Shown here: one piece after another, positions 33,179 to 40,814 of the stretch
How the letters are laid out: every line of letters begins with the position of its first letter
Position numbering within the stretch: position 1 is the stretch's first letter
Origin: Rhizobiaceae bacterium
GTDB lineage: Bacteria; Pseudomonadota; Alphaproteobacteria; Rhizobiales; Rhizobiaceae
Reading direction: 5' to 3'
DNA: 64,000 bases
Assembly: GCA_028279875.1 (NCBI GenBank)
Contig: JANQMU010000132.1
Span: 89,392 to 153,391, forward strand
Made by a program: the position numbers and the translations under genes
Notes under the pieces: model-generated
What the model was told of the DNA's origin: nothing
Databases searched by the model: none
What the model saw: the letters and a program-made list of their open reading frames with translations, nothing else

Positions 33179-34345
33179 CTAGCGCAGCTCGTCCAGAACC
33201 GCCCGGCTGTAGGGCCGCAGCGGTTCGCCGTGGCGCAGGCGTTTCACCAGATCCGCATTGGCGATGAAGGGCCGACCGAAGGAAATGAGATCGATCCCGC
33301 CGCGGGATATCTCCGCAGCGGCCGTCGCCGCATCGTAGCCGCCATTGCCCATCAGCACGCCGTCATAATGCCTGCGCATGAAGGCGCTGGTGCGCCCGTC
33401 CAGATAATCATACTCCACAAAATCATCGACGATGCCGACATGCAGATAGGCAAGCCCGGCGCTGTTCAGCTGTTCCATGAGATGGATGTAGCCGTCATTG
33501 TCACCCGGCTCATAGGTCATCAATCCGAAATAGGCGGCCGGCGACAGGCGCAGCCCGACCCGCTCCGGACCGAACACGGATGCCACCGCATCAACCGCCT
33601 CGAGAGCGAACCGCGCCCGGTTCTGCGGCGACCCGCCATAGGCATCGGTGCGCTTGTTGGTGCACTGCCTCAGAAACTGGTCGGGCAGATAGCCGTTGGC
33701 CCCGTGGATCTCGACACCGTCGAAGCCTGCCGCCTTGGCGTTGCGGGCTGCCCTTCGGTAATCGTCCAGCACCTGCCTGATGTCCGTTTCCGACATCGCC
33801 CGCGGCCAGACATGATAGAGATTGAGAACCCCCACCTGCCGCCGCTTCCCACGAGTCGGGACCTTGGACGGTCCGATGGGCCTGACCCCGGTGAAGTGTG
33901 GATGCGACAGCCGCCCGACATGCCAGATCTGGCTGAAAATCTGCCCGCCGCGGTCATGGACGGCATCCGTGACCCACGCCCAGGCCTTCACCTGCGCCTC
34001 GGACCAGATGCCGGGCGTATCGATATATCCCTGACAGTTTTCATTGATCAGGGTTGCTTCGGTGACCAGCAGCCCGGCATCGGCGCGCGACGCATAGTAG
34101 GCGACAGCCCCGGCGGTTGGCTCCAGTTCGTTTTCGGCGCGATTGCGCGTGCACGGAGACAGGGCGATCCTGTTTCGCATGGTGATCTGATCGTTCAGCG
34201 TGAACGGTTCGAAAAGCACGTCGATGCCGGTCACGGCCGTGCTTTGCCGCCCGCCCTGCTGCGCGCCGGCCGCCACCGACCAGTGGCTTGAGCGATCCAG
34301 CGGCCGGTTTGCCCGACCGGTACTGCCGCCGGTGCTATTTGCCAT
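33179..34345 (-). CDS. Old Yellow Enzyme family NADH:flavin oxidoreductase
   Basis: 388 residues from the ATG at 34345 (AGG 6 bases upstream). It is the single-domain form: after the TIM barrel there is no second FAD/NAD domain as in dienoyl-CoA reductases. FMN-barrel markers are LFEPFTLNDQITMRNRIALSP, LLVTEATLINENCQGY and FSQIWHVGRLSHP; the catalytic set is in EIHGANGYLPDQFL (His, Asn, Tyr) followed by the TNKRTDAYGGS motif. OYEs reduce activated C=C bonds, including those of maleimides and unsaturated acids. It is the first gene of the OYE/YrdC/CaiB/YrdC operon, 107 bases downstream of a GTATAC operator. Confidence 0.88.
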   Translation of the reverse strand: MANSTGGSTGRANRPLDRSSHWSVAAGAQQGGRQSTAVTGIDVLFEPFTLNDQITMRNRIALSPCTRNRAENELEPTAGAVAYYASRADAGLLVTEATLINENCQGYIDTPGIWSEAQVKAWAWVTDAVHDRGGQIFSQIWHVGRLSHPHFTGVRPIGPSKVPTRGKRRQVGVLNLYHVWPRAMSETDIRQVLDDYRRAARNAKAAGFDGVEIHGANGYLPDQFLRQCTNKRTDAYGGSPQNRARFALEAVDAVASVFGPERVGLRLSPAAYFGLMTYEPGDNDGYIHLMEQLNSAGLAYLHVGIVDDFVEYDYLDGRTSAFMRRHYDGVLMGNGGYDAATAAAEISRGGIDLISFGRPFIANADLVKRLRHGEPLRPYSRAVLDELR

Positions 34346-34451
34346 CGGCAACCTGCCTGATCGCATACCCGTATGCGGGGCCGAAGGGAGGCCTCAATCG
34401 GAAGACGTCCGTCACCGAGTCAAAATCGCATTTTCTCTCTGTCATGCCAGG

Positions 34452-34463
34452 ATTGTATACCAT
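34452..34463. promoter_or_regulatory. GntR-type operator copy 5 (upstream of OYE operon)
   Basis: ATTGTATACCAT in the 178-base gap before the OYE gene. Only the OYE operon reads away from here, since the other side is the 3-prime end of the amidase gene. So the assignment is unambiguous. Confidence 0.72.
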
Positions 34464-34523
34464 CTAGCGACAAAAACAATAAATTAAGCAGATTTCATGC
34501 TGTTTTGGATACAGAAAACGGAA

Positions 34524-35807
34524 TCAACTCCGAACGAGAACCTTTGCCGCCGTTTCGGCAAGCCCAAGCAGCCCCTCATCCGAAAGCCGCGGCGCAACCA
34601 GTTGGACGCCCACCGGCAGGCCGTTGGGTCCGTGGTGGGACGGCAGCGTGATGCAGGGGCAGTGCAGCGCGGTCCACATGCGGTTGAACGTCGCCAGCCC
34701 GCTGGCCGCCAGCCCGCGCGGCGCTTCCCCGGGAACCGATGGCGTCAGCCAGGCATCATATTCGCTAAAGGCGCTTTCAAAGACCACGCGCGCATGGGCC
34801 ACGTGATCATAGGCCTCAATCATCTGCCGGCGGGTCCGGCCCGTGGCGTTTTCCACCTCGTCGCGAAACCCCTTCGCCAGATCGTCATAATGCAGCAGAT
34901 ATTCCGCCCGGTAGGCGCCCCGGCCCTCCCAGTGCATGACCCGGTCCTGCATTTCAGTCAGCGACTTGAAAACATCCGGCACGCCGACATCGCTGACCAC
35001 CGCACCGGCCGCCGACAATTGCGCCGCTGCATCCTCGATCGCCTGTTGTGTCGCGGCTTCAGCGTCGTCCCAGTGCTGGGTGCGGAACACGCCGATCCGG
35101 GCCCCCTCAATCGGACGGCTTTCGGGCAATTGTTCCGTCACGCCGAGCGTAACAGACATTCTGGCAAGATCTTCGGCGCTGCGGCCGACATAGCCGATCG
35201 TATCGAGCGACTGGTCATAGACCTTGATGCCCTCGATGCTGATCAGGCCGAAGGTCGGTTTCATTCCGAAGATGCCGCAAAACGACGCCGGCCGGATCAG
35301 CGAGCCGCCGGTCTGGGTGCCGAGCGCCATCGGCACCATGTGGTCTGCGACGGATGCTCCCGTCCCGCTGGACGAGCCGCCCGGCGTGTGCTCCAGATTG
35401 CGCGGGTTTCCGGTGGGCGGTTTCCGCCCATGCGAAGCGAATTCAACCGTGGTCACTTTCCCGAGAATCACGGCCCCGGAACCACGCAAGACGGCGACGC
35501 ATGCTGCATCGCGCGCCGGCCGGAACCCCTCATAGATGGGAGAATTGTATTCTGTCGGCAAATCGGCCGTGTCGATCATGTCCTTGATCCCCACAGGCAC
35601 GCCGTGCAGCGGGCCCAGCGCATCGCTCCGGTCCCTTTGTCTCGCCTCGGCGATGGCCTGTTCCGGGTTCACATGGGCCCAGGCCTTGACCTTCGGGTCG
35701 CGCGCGGCAATCCGCTCCAGGCAGGACCGTGTCAGCGCCTCGCTGGTCAGCGTCCCGGCTGCGATCCGTTCCGCCGCCTGGCTTGCGGTCAGTTCAAAAG
35801 GCTCCAT
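34524..35807 (-). CDS. Amidase signature family enzyme
   Basis: 427 residues from the ATG at 35807, which overlaps the HMG-CoA-lyase-like stop (TGATG); the open frame to 35972 is antisense-free but has no family sequence. The catalytic Lys-Ser-Ser triad is visible: K75 in GVPVGIKD, the cis-Ser in TPGGSSSGTGAS (145-147) and the nucleophile S169 in GTQTGGSLIRPASFCG. These enzymes hydrolyse carboxylic amides to acid plus ammonia. In this regulon it could remove ammonia from a half-amide released by an imidase-like step, but the substrate is not proven. Confidence 0.88.
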   Translation of the reverse strand: MEPFELTASQAAERIAAGTLTSEALTRSCLERIAARDPKVKAWAHVNPEQAIAEARQRDRSDALGPLHGVPVGIKDMIDTADLPTEYNSPIYEGFRPARDAACVAVLRGSGAVILGKVTTVEFASHGRKPPTGNPRNLEHTPGGSSSGTGASVADHMVPMALGTQTGGSLIRPASFCGIFGMKPTFGLISIEGIKVYDQSLDTIGYVGRSAEDLARMSVTLGVTEQLPESRPIEGARIGVFRTQHWDDAEAATQQAIEDAAAQLSAAGAVVSDVGVPDVFKSLTEMQDRVMHWEGRGAYRAEYLLHYDDLAKGFRDEVENATGRTRRQMIEAYDHVAHARVVFESAFSEYDAWLTPSVPGEAPRGLAASGLATFNRMWTALHCPCITLPSHHGPNGLPVGVQLVAPRLSDEGLLGLAETAAKVLVRS

Positions 35808-36757
35808 CACGGCCCATCCTCTTTTGTCTCTGCGATCTCGGGAAAAAGACCCGCCTTTGCCACCATGGCCGGCACCGGCCTGTCCATCTGGTCGTTCACC
35901 CAGTCGGACACGGCAATCAGCGCGGCAAGGTCGATGCCCGTCTCGATGCCCATATTGCGCAGCATGAGGCACAGGTCCTCGCTGGCGATATTGCCCGTGG
36001 CACGCGGTGCAAAGGGGCAGCCGCCAATGCCGCCGACCGCCGCATCCAGAAACAGCGCGCCGCCTTCGATCGCCGCTACCGCATTGGCATAGCCGGTATT
36101 GCGCGTATTGTGGAAATGCCCGCCGACCGGCACGCCGGGTCCGGCGAGTTTTGCCAGATCCGCCGTCAGGTCCCGCACCTGATTGGGAACGCCTGCACCG
36201 ATCGTGTCGGCAAGCCAGATCTCATCGGGCTGCAGCGCCAGCAGTCGCCTGGCGATATCCAGAACCGTCTCAGCAGGAACAACCCCTTCAAAAGGACAGC
36301 CGAAGGCCGCGGCGATCCCGAATGTCAACCGCTTGCTGGCGCTGTGGACGACATCGGCAATATCGCAGAACCCGGCAATCGTATCGGCAATGGCAACACC
36401 ATTGTTGCGCCGGTTGAAGGTCTCGGTCGCGACCACAACGCAGCGCACCTCATCCATATCGGCCGCCAGTGCGCGCTCGACACCGCGCCGGTTGAGCGCC
36501 AGCCCGGCATAACGGACATCCGGTTTCCGGTCGATGCGCAACATCACCTCCTCGGCACCCGCCATCTGCGGAACCCGCTTCGGGTTGACGAAGCTCACCG
36601 CCTCGATCCGACGCAATCCGGCTTCGGACAGACGGTCGATCAGGGCGACACGCTGGTCGACGGACCAGATCTGCGATTCATTCTGCAGACCGTCCCGCGG
36701 CGCCACCTCGCAGATCTCAATCCCTTTCAACGACAATCTCCGCTGTGCTCCCGTCAT
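35807..36757 (-). CDS. Hydroxymethylglutaryl-CoA-lyase-like enzyme
   Basis: 316 residues from the ATG at 36757 (AAGG 5 bases upstream); the further-upstream ATG at 36772 has no ribosome site. DRE-TIM metallolyase of the HMG-CoA lyase type. Active-site residues are all present: R21-D22 in VAPRDGLQNE, the two metal His in GGHFHNTRNTGYAN, and the Cys loop GGCPFAP. These enzymes split a 3-hydroxy-3-methyl-acyl-CoA into acetyl-CoA and a keto acid, or do similar retro-Claisen/aldol cleavage. It is the natural last step of a CoA-ester pathway started by the CaiB transferase at 31167. It is co-transcribed with the amidase. Confidence 0.87.
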   Translation of the reverse strand: MTGAQRRLSLKGIEICEVAPRDGLQNESQIWSVDQRVALIDRLSEAGLRRIEAVSFVNPKRVPQMAGAEEVMLRIDRKPDVRYAGLALNRRGVERALAADMDEVRCVVVATETFNRRNNGVAIADTIAGFCDIADVVHSASKRLTFGIAAAFGCPFEGVVPAETVLDIARRLLALQPDEIWLADTIGAGVPNQVRDLTADLAKLAGPGVPVGGHFHNTRNTGYANAVAAIEGGALFLDAAVGGIGGCPFAPRATGNIASEDLCLMLRNMGIETGIDLAALIAVSDWVNDQMDRPVPAMVAKAGLFPEIAETKEDGP

Positions 36758-36781
36758 GGGAGCCTTATTCATTACAGTGTA

Positions 36782-36793
36782 TAGTGTACAATA
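36782..36793. promoter_or_regulatory. GntR-type operator copy 6 (weak)
   Basis: ATAGTGTACAAT, two mismatches to copy 3, 25 bases upstream of the lyase/amidase operon start. Confidence 0.45.
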
Positions 36794-36833
36794 TAACGGG
36801 AATATGCGAAATGATAGGCATATCACGCCCATA

Positions 36834-36845
36834 TTGTATACATAT
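36834..36845. promoter_or_regulatory. GntR-type operator copy 7
   Basis: ATTGTATACATA, with the full ATTGTATAC half and core, 38 bases upstream of the divergent prpD copy 2. Together with copy 6 it covers the divergent promoter. Confidence 0.55.
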
Positions 36846-36882
36846 ATGTCTTCTCACGCCGTTCGCCCATGGAGAATAGAAA

Positions 36883-38253
36883 ATGGGTTCTCTGACAGAA
36901 AGCCTGGCATCGTTCATCCATGGTCTGACACCGGATGCCGTTCCGGACGACGCCATAGCAACCGCCGGCCGGGGTTTCTGCGACGTCGTCGGCGTCTCCA
37001 TCGCCGCACTCGACCAGCCGGTTGTCCGGCACCTGTCGGAATTCGCAATGTCCGGCGGCGGACGCGCGGAAGCCCGTCTTCTATTCGGCGAACGGCGCGT
37101 TCCGGCACCTGAGGCCGCGCTGGTCGGCGGCGTCGCCGCCCATGCGCTCGATTTCGACGATTACGCCTTTTCCAATCATGTCAGCGCCGTTCTCGTGCCG
37201 GCGATCCTGGCGGAGGCGGAAGTCACCGGCGCCACCGGCCGGCAGATGCTGGGCGCCTATGTCGCTGGCTACGAAGTGTGGTGCGAACTGATCAAGAGAG
37301 AGCCCGGCGACTGGTATGATCGCGGCTGGCATCCGACCGCCATCATGGGCGGTTTCGGCGCGCTGGCGGCGTCGGCTTTCCTGCGGCGGCTGCCCGAGAC
37401 GAAGATCCGCCACGCTCTCGGTCTGTGCACCACGCTCGGCGGCGGCATCATGGACAATTTCGGATCGATGGCGAAACCGTTTCAGGGCGGACGGGCCGCA
37501 CAGGCCGGGCTGCTTGCGGTGCGCCTCGCTGAGGCCGGGCTTGATGCCGGCCCTGACGCGCTGGACGGCGACAATGGCTATCTGCGGGCGCTCTCACCCT
37601 CCGGCGATCCCGATATCGGCAGGCCCGCCAACGCGCTGGGTGAGGATTGGTGGATTCGCACCGAAAAACTCAACATCAAGAGATATCCGACCGTCGGCGC
37701 TTCGCAGCGCTGCATCGATTGCGCCATCCAGCTCAGGCAGGATCACGCGCCCGATCCGGACGCCATCGCACAGATCAGGCCGCATATCGGCAGACGCCAC
37801 GCCCATGTCATGCCGCAGCACCGGCCGGCGACCGCACTGGAGGCGAAGTTCAGCCTCGAATTCGCCGTCGCCGCGGGCCTGACCGCCGGTGCGGTCGGGT
37901 TTCGCGAACTGACCGATTCCTTTGTCGCGCGTGACGATGTTCAAAAGCTGATGACCAGGGTCGAACCGGTCATCGATGCCGATGACGACCCGGTCTATCC
38001 CGCGGGCAAGGCCGCCGATTTCGTCGAGATCACCATGACCGACGGCACGATCCTCAGAAGCAGGGATGTCGCCCGATGGCGCGGCCATGGCGAAAATCCG
38101 ATGACCCAGGCGGAACTGCGCGACAAGTTCATGGACTGCGCAACCCGCTGCATCACCCGCGAGGCGGCCGCTGCCTGTTTTGACCTGTTCCGCGACATCG
38201 GGACCCTGAAATCCGTCGACGACATTCCCAGATTGTCGACCACCGTAGCTTAG
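36883..38253 (+). CDS. MmgE/PrpD family protein (copy 2)
   Basis: 456 residues; GGAG is 8 bases before the ATG. It is the same family as 22431-23792, with AHALDFDDYAFSNHVSAVLVPAILA, RGWHPTAIMGGFGALAASAF and IKRYPTVGASQRCIDCAI. The two copies are clearly paralogues but differ over much of their length, so they may act on successive carboxylate intermediates or form a hetero-oligomer. It is a single-gene unit divergent from the HMG-CoA-lyase/amidase operon across a GTATAC-containing promoter, and it ends the region controlled by the GntR-type site. Confidence 0.87.
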   Translation: MGSLTESLASFIHGLTPDAVPDDAIATAGRGFCDVVGVSIAALDQPVVRHLSEFAMSGGGRAEARLLFGERRVPAPEAALVGGVAAHALDFDDYAFSNHVSAVLVPAILAEAEVTGATGRQMLGAYVAGYEVWCELIKREPGDWYDRGWHPTAIMGGFGALAASAFLRRLPETKIRHALGLCTTLGGGIMDNFGSMAKPFQGGRAAQAGLLAVRLAEAGLDAGPDALDGDNGYLRALSPSGDPDIGRPANALGEDWWIRTEKLNIKRYPTVGASQRCIDCAIQLRQDHAPDPDAIAQIRPHIGRRHAHVMPQHRPATALEAKFSLEFAVAAGLTAGAVGFRELTDSFVARDDVQKLMTRVEPVIDADDDPVYPAGKAADFVEITMTDGTILRSRDVARWRGHGENPMTQAELRDKFMDCATRCITREAAAACFDLFRDIGTLKSVDDIPRLSTTVA

Positions 38254-38296
38254 CGCGCCGAACCGGCATCGCCGGAAATCGGGGCTGCCCACCGTC

Positions 38297-38310
38297 TTGA
38301 TATCCATCAA
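38297..38310. promoter_or_regulatory. FNR/FixK-type box, perfect (nar cluster promoter)
   Basis: TTGATATCCATCAA matches TTGAT-N4-ATCAA exactly. It lies 235 bases upstream of the first gene of the nitrate respiration cluster. Confidence 0.78.
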
Positions 38311-38435
38311 TCTGAAAATTGATAAATGCCGTTTGTCAGAATGACTCTTATTTCTCGTCCGTCTTGACGAGGCGCCGCGGCCGGCATGACATATTTGGCT
38401 AGGTCATTTATTTCTATACCTTTTTACGGATCGGC

Positions 38436-38449
38436 ATGATCTAGATCAA
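38436..38449. promoter_or_regulatory. FNR/FixK/NarR-type box, one mismatch (nar cluster promoter)
   Basis: ATGATCTAGATCAA differs from consensus by one base and is 96 bases upstream of the universal stress gene start, a better activating distance than the perfect box at 38297. Two boxes allow joint control by oxygen and nitrate/nitrite sensors of the Crp/Fnr family. Confidence 0.65.
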
Positions 38450-38544
38450 ATCAAAAAAACATCGATTGCCCCCCTTCTGGGACCGTACTTGTTCCTGGTC
38501 CCGGCGCCCGATCAGTCGTCGGAAATACTCGAAAGGAGGGGCCC

Positions 38545-39042
38545 ATGGAATTGATGTTGGCCTACGATAACTCCCGCAACGCGCGCATCACGCTCGACGC
38601 AGTCAAGGAGATGTTCGGAACGCTGCAGCCCAGCGTCACACTGGTCTCGGTGGTTGAAGATGTCGGCAGTGCGACCGCCGGGGCGGATGATCTGTTCAAC
38701 GAGCAATACGAGATCCAGAAGAAGGGTGCCGAGGCGGCAGCCGCCGAACTGGTTGCGGCCGGATTCAAAGCAAGCGTCATGCTGGCAGAGGGCGACGCGC
38801 GAAAGATGATCCTGCGCGCGGCCGAGGAGCGTCAACCCGATCTTCTGGTGCTGGCACGCCACAGCCACCAGCCCGATCCCGGCCCGTTCGGGTTCCTCAC
38901 CCAGCGCATCGACGCGCTCGTCCAGGAGTTCGACCACATGACGTTCGGTTCGGTGTCGGCGTTTCTGGCCCGGCGCGTGACATGCCCGCTCCTCATCATT
39001 CCCACCCATGAAGCAACCGCCTCGAGCGAGGCAGTGAAGTAG
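38545..39042 (+). CDS. Universal stress protein, single domain, in the nar cluster
   Basis: 165 residues, one Usp domain: ELMLAYDNSRNARITLDAV at the N-terminus and LVLARHSHQPDP plus TFGSVSAFLARRVTCPLLIIPT at the C-terminus. The usual G-2x-G-9x-G(S/T) nucleotide loop is only partly recognisable, as the insert HSHQPDPGPFGFLT is longer. AAAGGAGG stands 6-7 bases before the ATG. It is 17 bases upstream of narK and shares its FNR-type promoter, so it is probably made during anaerobic nitrate respiration. Confidence 0.82.
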   Translation: MELMLAYDNSRNARITLDAVKEMFGTLQPSVTLVSVVEDVGSATAGADDLFNEQYEIQKKGAEAAAAELVAAGFKASVMLAEGDARKMILRAAEERQPDLLVLARHSHQPDPGPFGFLTQRIDALVQEFDHMTFGSVSAFLARRVTCPLLIIPTHEATASSEAVK

Positions 39043-39059
39043 ACGCAGGGGACATTACA

Positions 39060-40709
39060 ATGCAAGTCTCTGACCTTTTCCGGTTCAGAAGCCGCGAGAT
39101 AAGAGCACTCCATCTCACCTGGATCGCTTTCTTCATCACTTTCTATGTCTGGTTCAACATGGCGCCGCTGGCGTCCTCGATCCTGGCATCGGCCGATTGG
39201 CTGACGCGCGACGACATCCGGTTGTTCGCGATCGCCAACGTCGCATTGACCATTCCCGCCCGCATTGTCGTCGGCATGGCGCTCGACAAGTGGGGCCCGC
39301 GGCGCGTCTTCTCCGTGCTGATGGTCAGCATGGCCATACCAACGTTCTTTTTCGCCTTCGGCGACAGCAAGGAGCAACTCTTCGTCTCGCGCCTCATTCT
39401 GAGTTCGGTCGGCGCGTCCTTCGTGGTCGGCATCCACATGACCGCGCTCTGGTTCAAGCCGCGCGACATCGGATTCGCTGAAGGCTTTTACGCCGGCTGG
39501 GGCAATTTTGGTTCGGCCGCGGCCGCCATGACGATCCCGACCGTCGCACTGGTGATCTATGGCGGGGACGATGGATGGCGTTATGCAATCGCAACCTCCG
39601 GCGCGATCATGGCGATCTACGGGATTTTCTACTGGTTCGCCATCACCGACGGACCGACAAAGGACACCCACCGCAAGCCGCGCAAGGCCGCTGCGCTCGA
39701 AGTATCGAACTATCGGGATCTCGCGCTCCTGGTGATCTTCACCGTTCCGCTCGTCGGCATTCTCTCGATCCTGATCTACCGGGTCCAGAGCATGGGCTAT
39801 ATCGACACGCTGACAGCATCCCTGTGCTACGGCGCGGTCGCGGTGGTCGTTTTCTATCAGGTATGGCAGGCGCTGCGCGTCAATCTGCCGATCCTGCGCA
39901 AGGGCGTGCCCGAAGACGACCGCTATCCTTTCAGTTCGGTCGCGGCCCTCAACACCACCTATTTTGCCAATTTCGGTGCCGAACTGGCGGTGGTGTCCAT
40001 GCTGCCCATGTTCTTCCAGGAGACCTGGGGACTGAATGCGGTGATGGCCGGCCTGATCGCGTCCGCCTTTGCCTTTGTCAATCTGGTGGCGCGGCCGATG
40101 GGCGGCCTGGTGTCCGACCGCATGGGCAACCGCCGTTTCGTGATGCTCTCCTACATGATGGGCATCGCCATCGGATTTGCGCTCATGGGACTGCTCAACT
40201 CGTCCTGGCCGCTGATCATCGCCATCGCCATCACAATCATGTGCTCGTTCTTCGTGCAGGGTGCCGAGGGCGCGACATTCGGCATCATCCCGTCGATCAA
40301 GCGCCGGGTGACTGGCCAGATCGCGGGCATGGCCGGCGCATACGGCAATGTCGGAGCAGTCTTCTATCTGTTCGTCTTCATTTTCGTGACGCCCTCGCAG
40401 TTCTTCTTCCTGATCTGCGCCGGTGCGCTCGTCAGTTGGACCGTCTGCTACTTCTGGCTGAAGGAACCCGAGGGCGGCTTCGACGAGGAATATGTCCTGT
40501 CGTCGGTCGACCAGGCCATCGCGGCGGAAGTGCAGCAAAAGCGCTCCACCGAGGCGACGCTGGGCAAACTGTTCGCCGGTTCCGACAAGGTTGCCCTGGC
40601 CGACCGTGGAGGCACCCTGACCGTGACCGCCCGTTTCAAGGACCTGCAGACGTTGCGTGACACGCTGGACCGCATCGGCGGCAAACCGGACAAGCAACCC
40701 GCCGGGTAA
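39060..40709 (+). CDS. narK: Nitrate/nitrite transporter, NarK1-type MFS
   Basis: 549 residues, 12 membrane helices plus a C-terminal cytoplasmic tail of about 75 residues (DEEYVLSSVDQAIAAEVQQ onward). The nitrate signature is visible in TM5 (FAEGFYAGWGNFGSAAAAM) and TM11 (GAYGNVGAVFYLFVFIF), and the substrate Arg lies in the NVALTIPARIVVGMALDKWGPR segment of TM2. NarK1 types are nitrate/proton symporters that start anaerobic nitrate uptake. In some alphaproteobacteria NarK1 and NarK2 are fused in one polypeptide; here they are separate genes. A hairpin follows the stop. Confidence 0.9.
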   Translation: MQVSDLFRFRSREIRALHLTWIAFFITFYVWFNMAPLASSILASADWLTRDDIRLFAIANVALTIPARIVVGMALDKWGPRRVFSVLMVSMAIPTFFFAFGDSKEQLFVSRLILSSVGASFVVGIHMTALWFKPRDIGFAEGFYAGWGNFGSAAAAMTIPTVALVIYGGDDGWRYAIATSGAIMAIYGIFYWFAITDGPTKDTHRKPRKAAALEVSNYRDLALLVIFTVPLVGILSILIYRVQSMGYIDTLTASLCYGAVAVVVFYQVWQALRVNLPILRKGVPEDDRYPFSSVAALNTTYFANFGAELAVVSMLPMFFQETWGLNAVMAGLIASAFAFVNLVARPMGGLVSDRMGNRRFVMLSYMMGIAIGFALMGLLNSSWPLIIAIAITIMCSFFVQGAEGATFGIIPSIKRRVTGQIAGMAGAYGNVGAVFYLFVFIFVTPSQFFFLICAGALVSWTVCYFWLKEPEGGFDEEYVLSSVDQAIAAEVQQKRSTEATLGKLFAGSDKVALADRGGTLTVTARFKDLQTLRDTLDRIGGKPDKQPAG

Positions 40710-40718
40710 CCGGCTTTC

Positions 40719-40751
40719 GGTCGCGGCGGCCATGGCAGGGCCGCCGCGACC
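40719..40751 (+). other. Intercistronic hairpin between the two narK genes
   Basis: GGTCGCGGCGGCC (40719-40731) and GGCCGCCGCGACC (40739-40751) form a perfect 13-bp stem with a 7-base loop. There is no T-tract. It could stabilise the upstream usp-narK1 message or dampen read-through. Confidence 0.75.
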
Positions 40752-40814
40752 CGCAAACAGCACGCGGACCGACAGGTTGCCGCGCAGATACCAAACCGCC
40801 GGAAGGAAACGGAT

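Noticed and set aside
34497..36092. 531-codon plus-strand open frame opposite the amidase
   Set aside because: The amidase and lyase active-site motifs prove the minus strand; the plus frame is compositional.
38263..38275. CCGGC-ATC-GCCGG hairpin as the terminator of prpD copy 2
   Set aside because: Only 5 bp with a 3-base loop and no T-tract; too weak to call.
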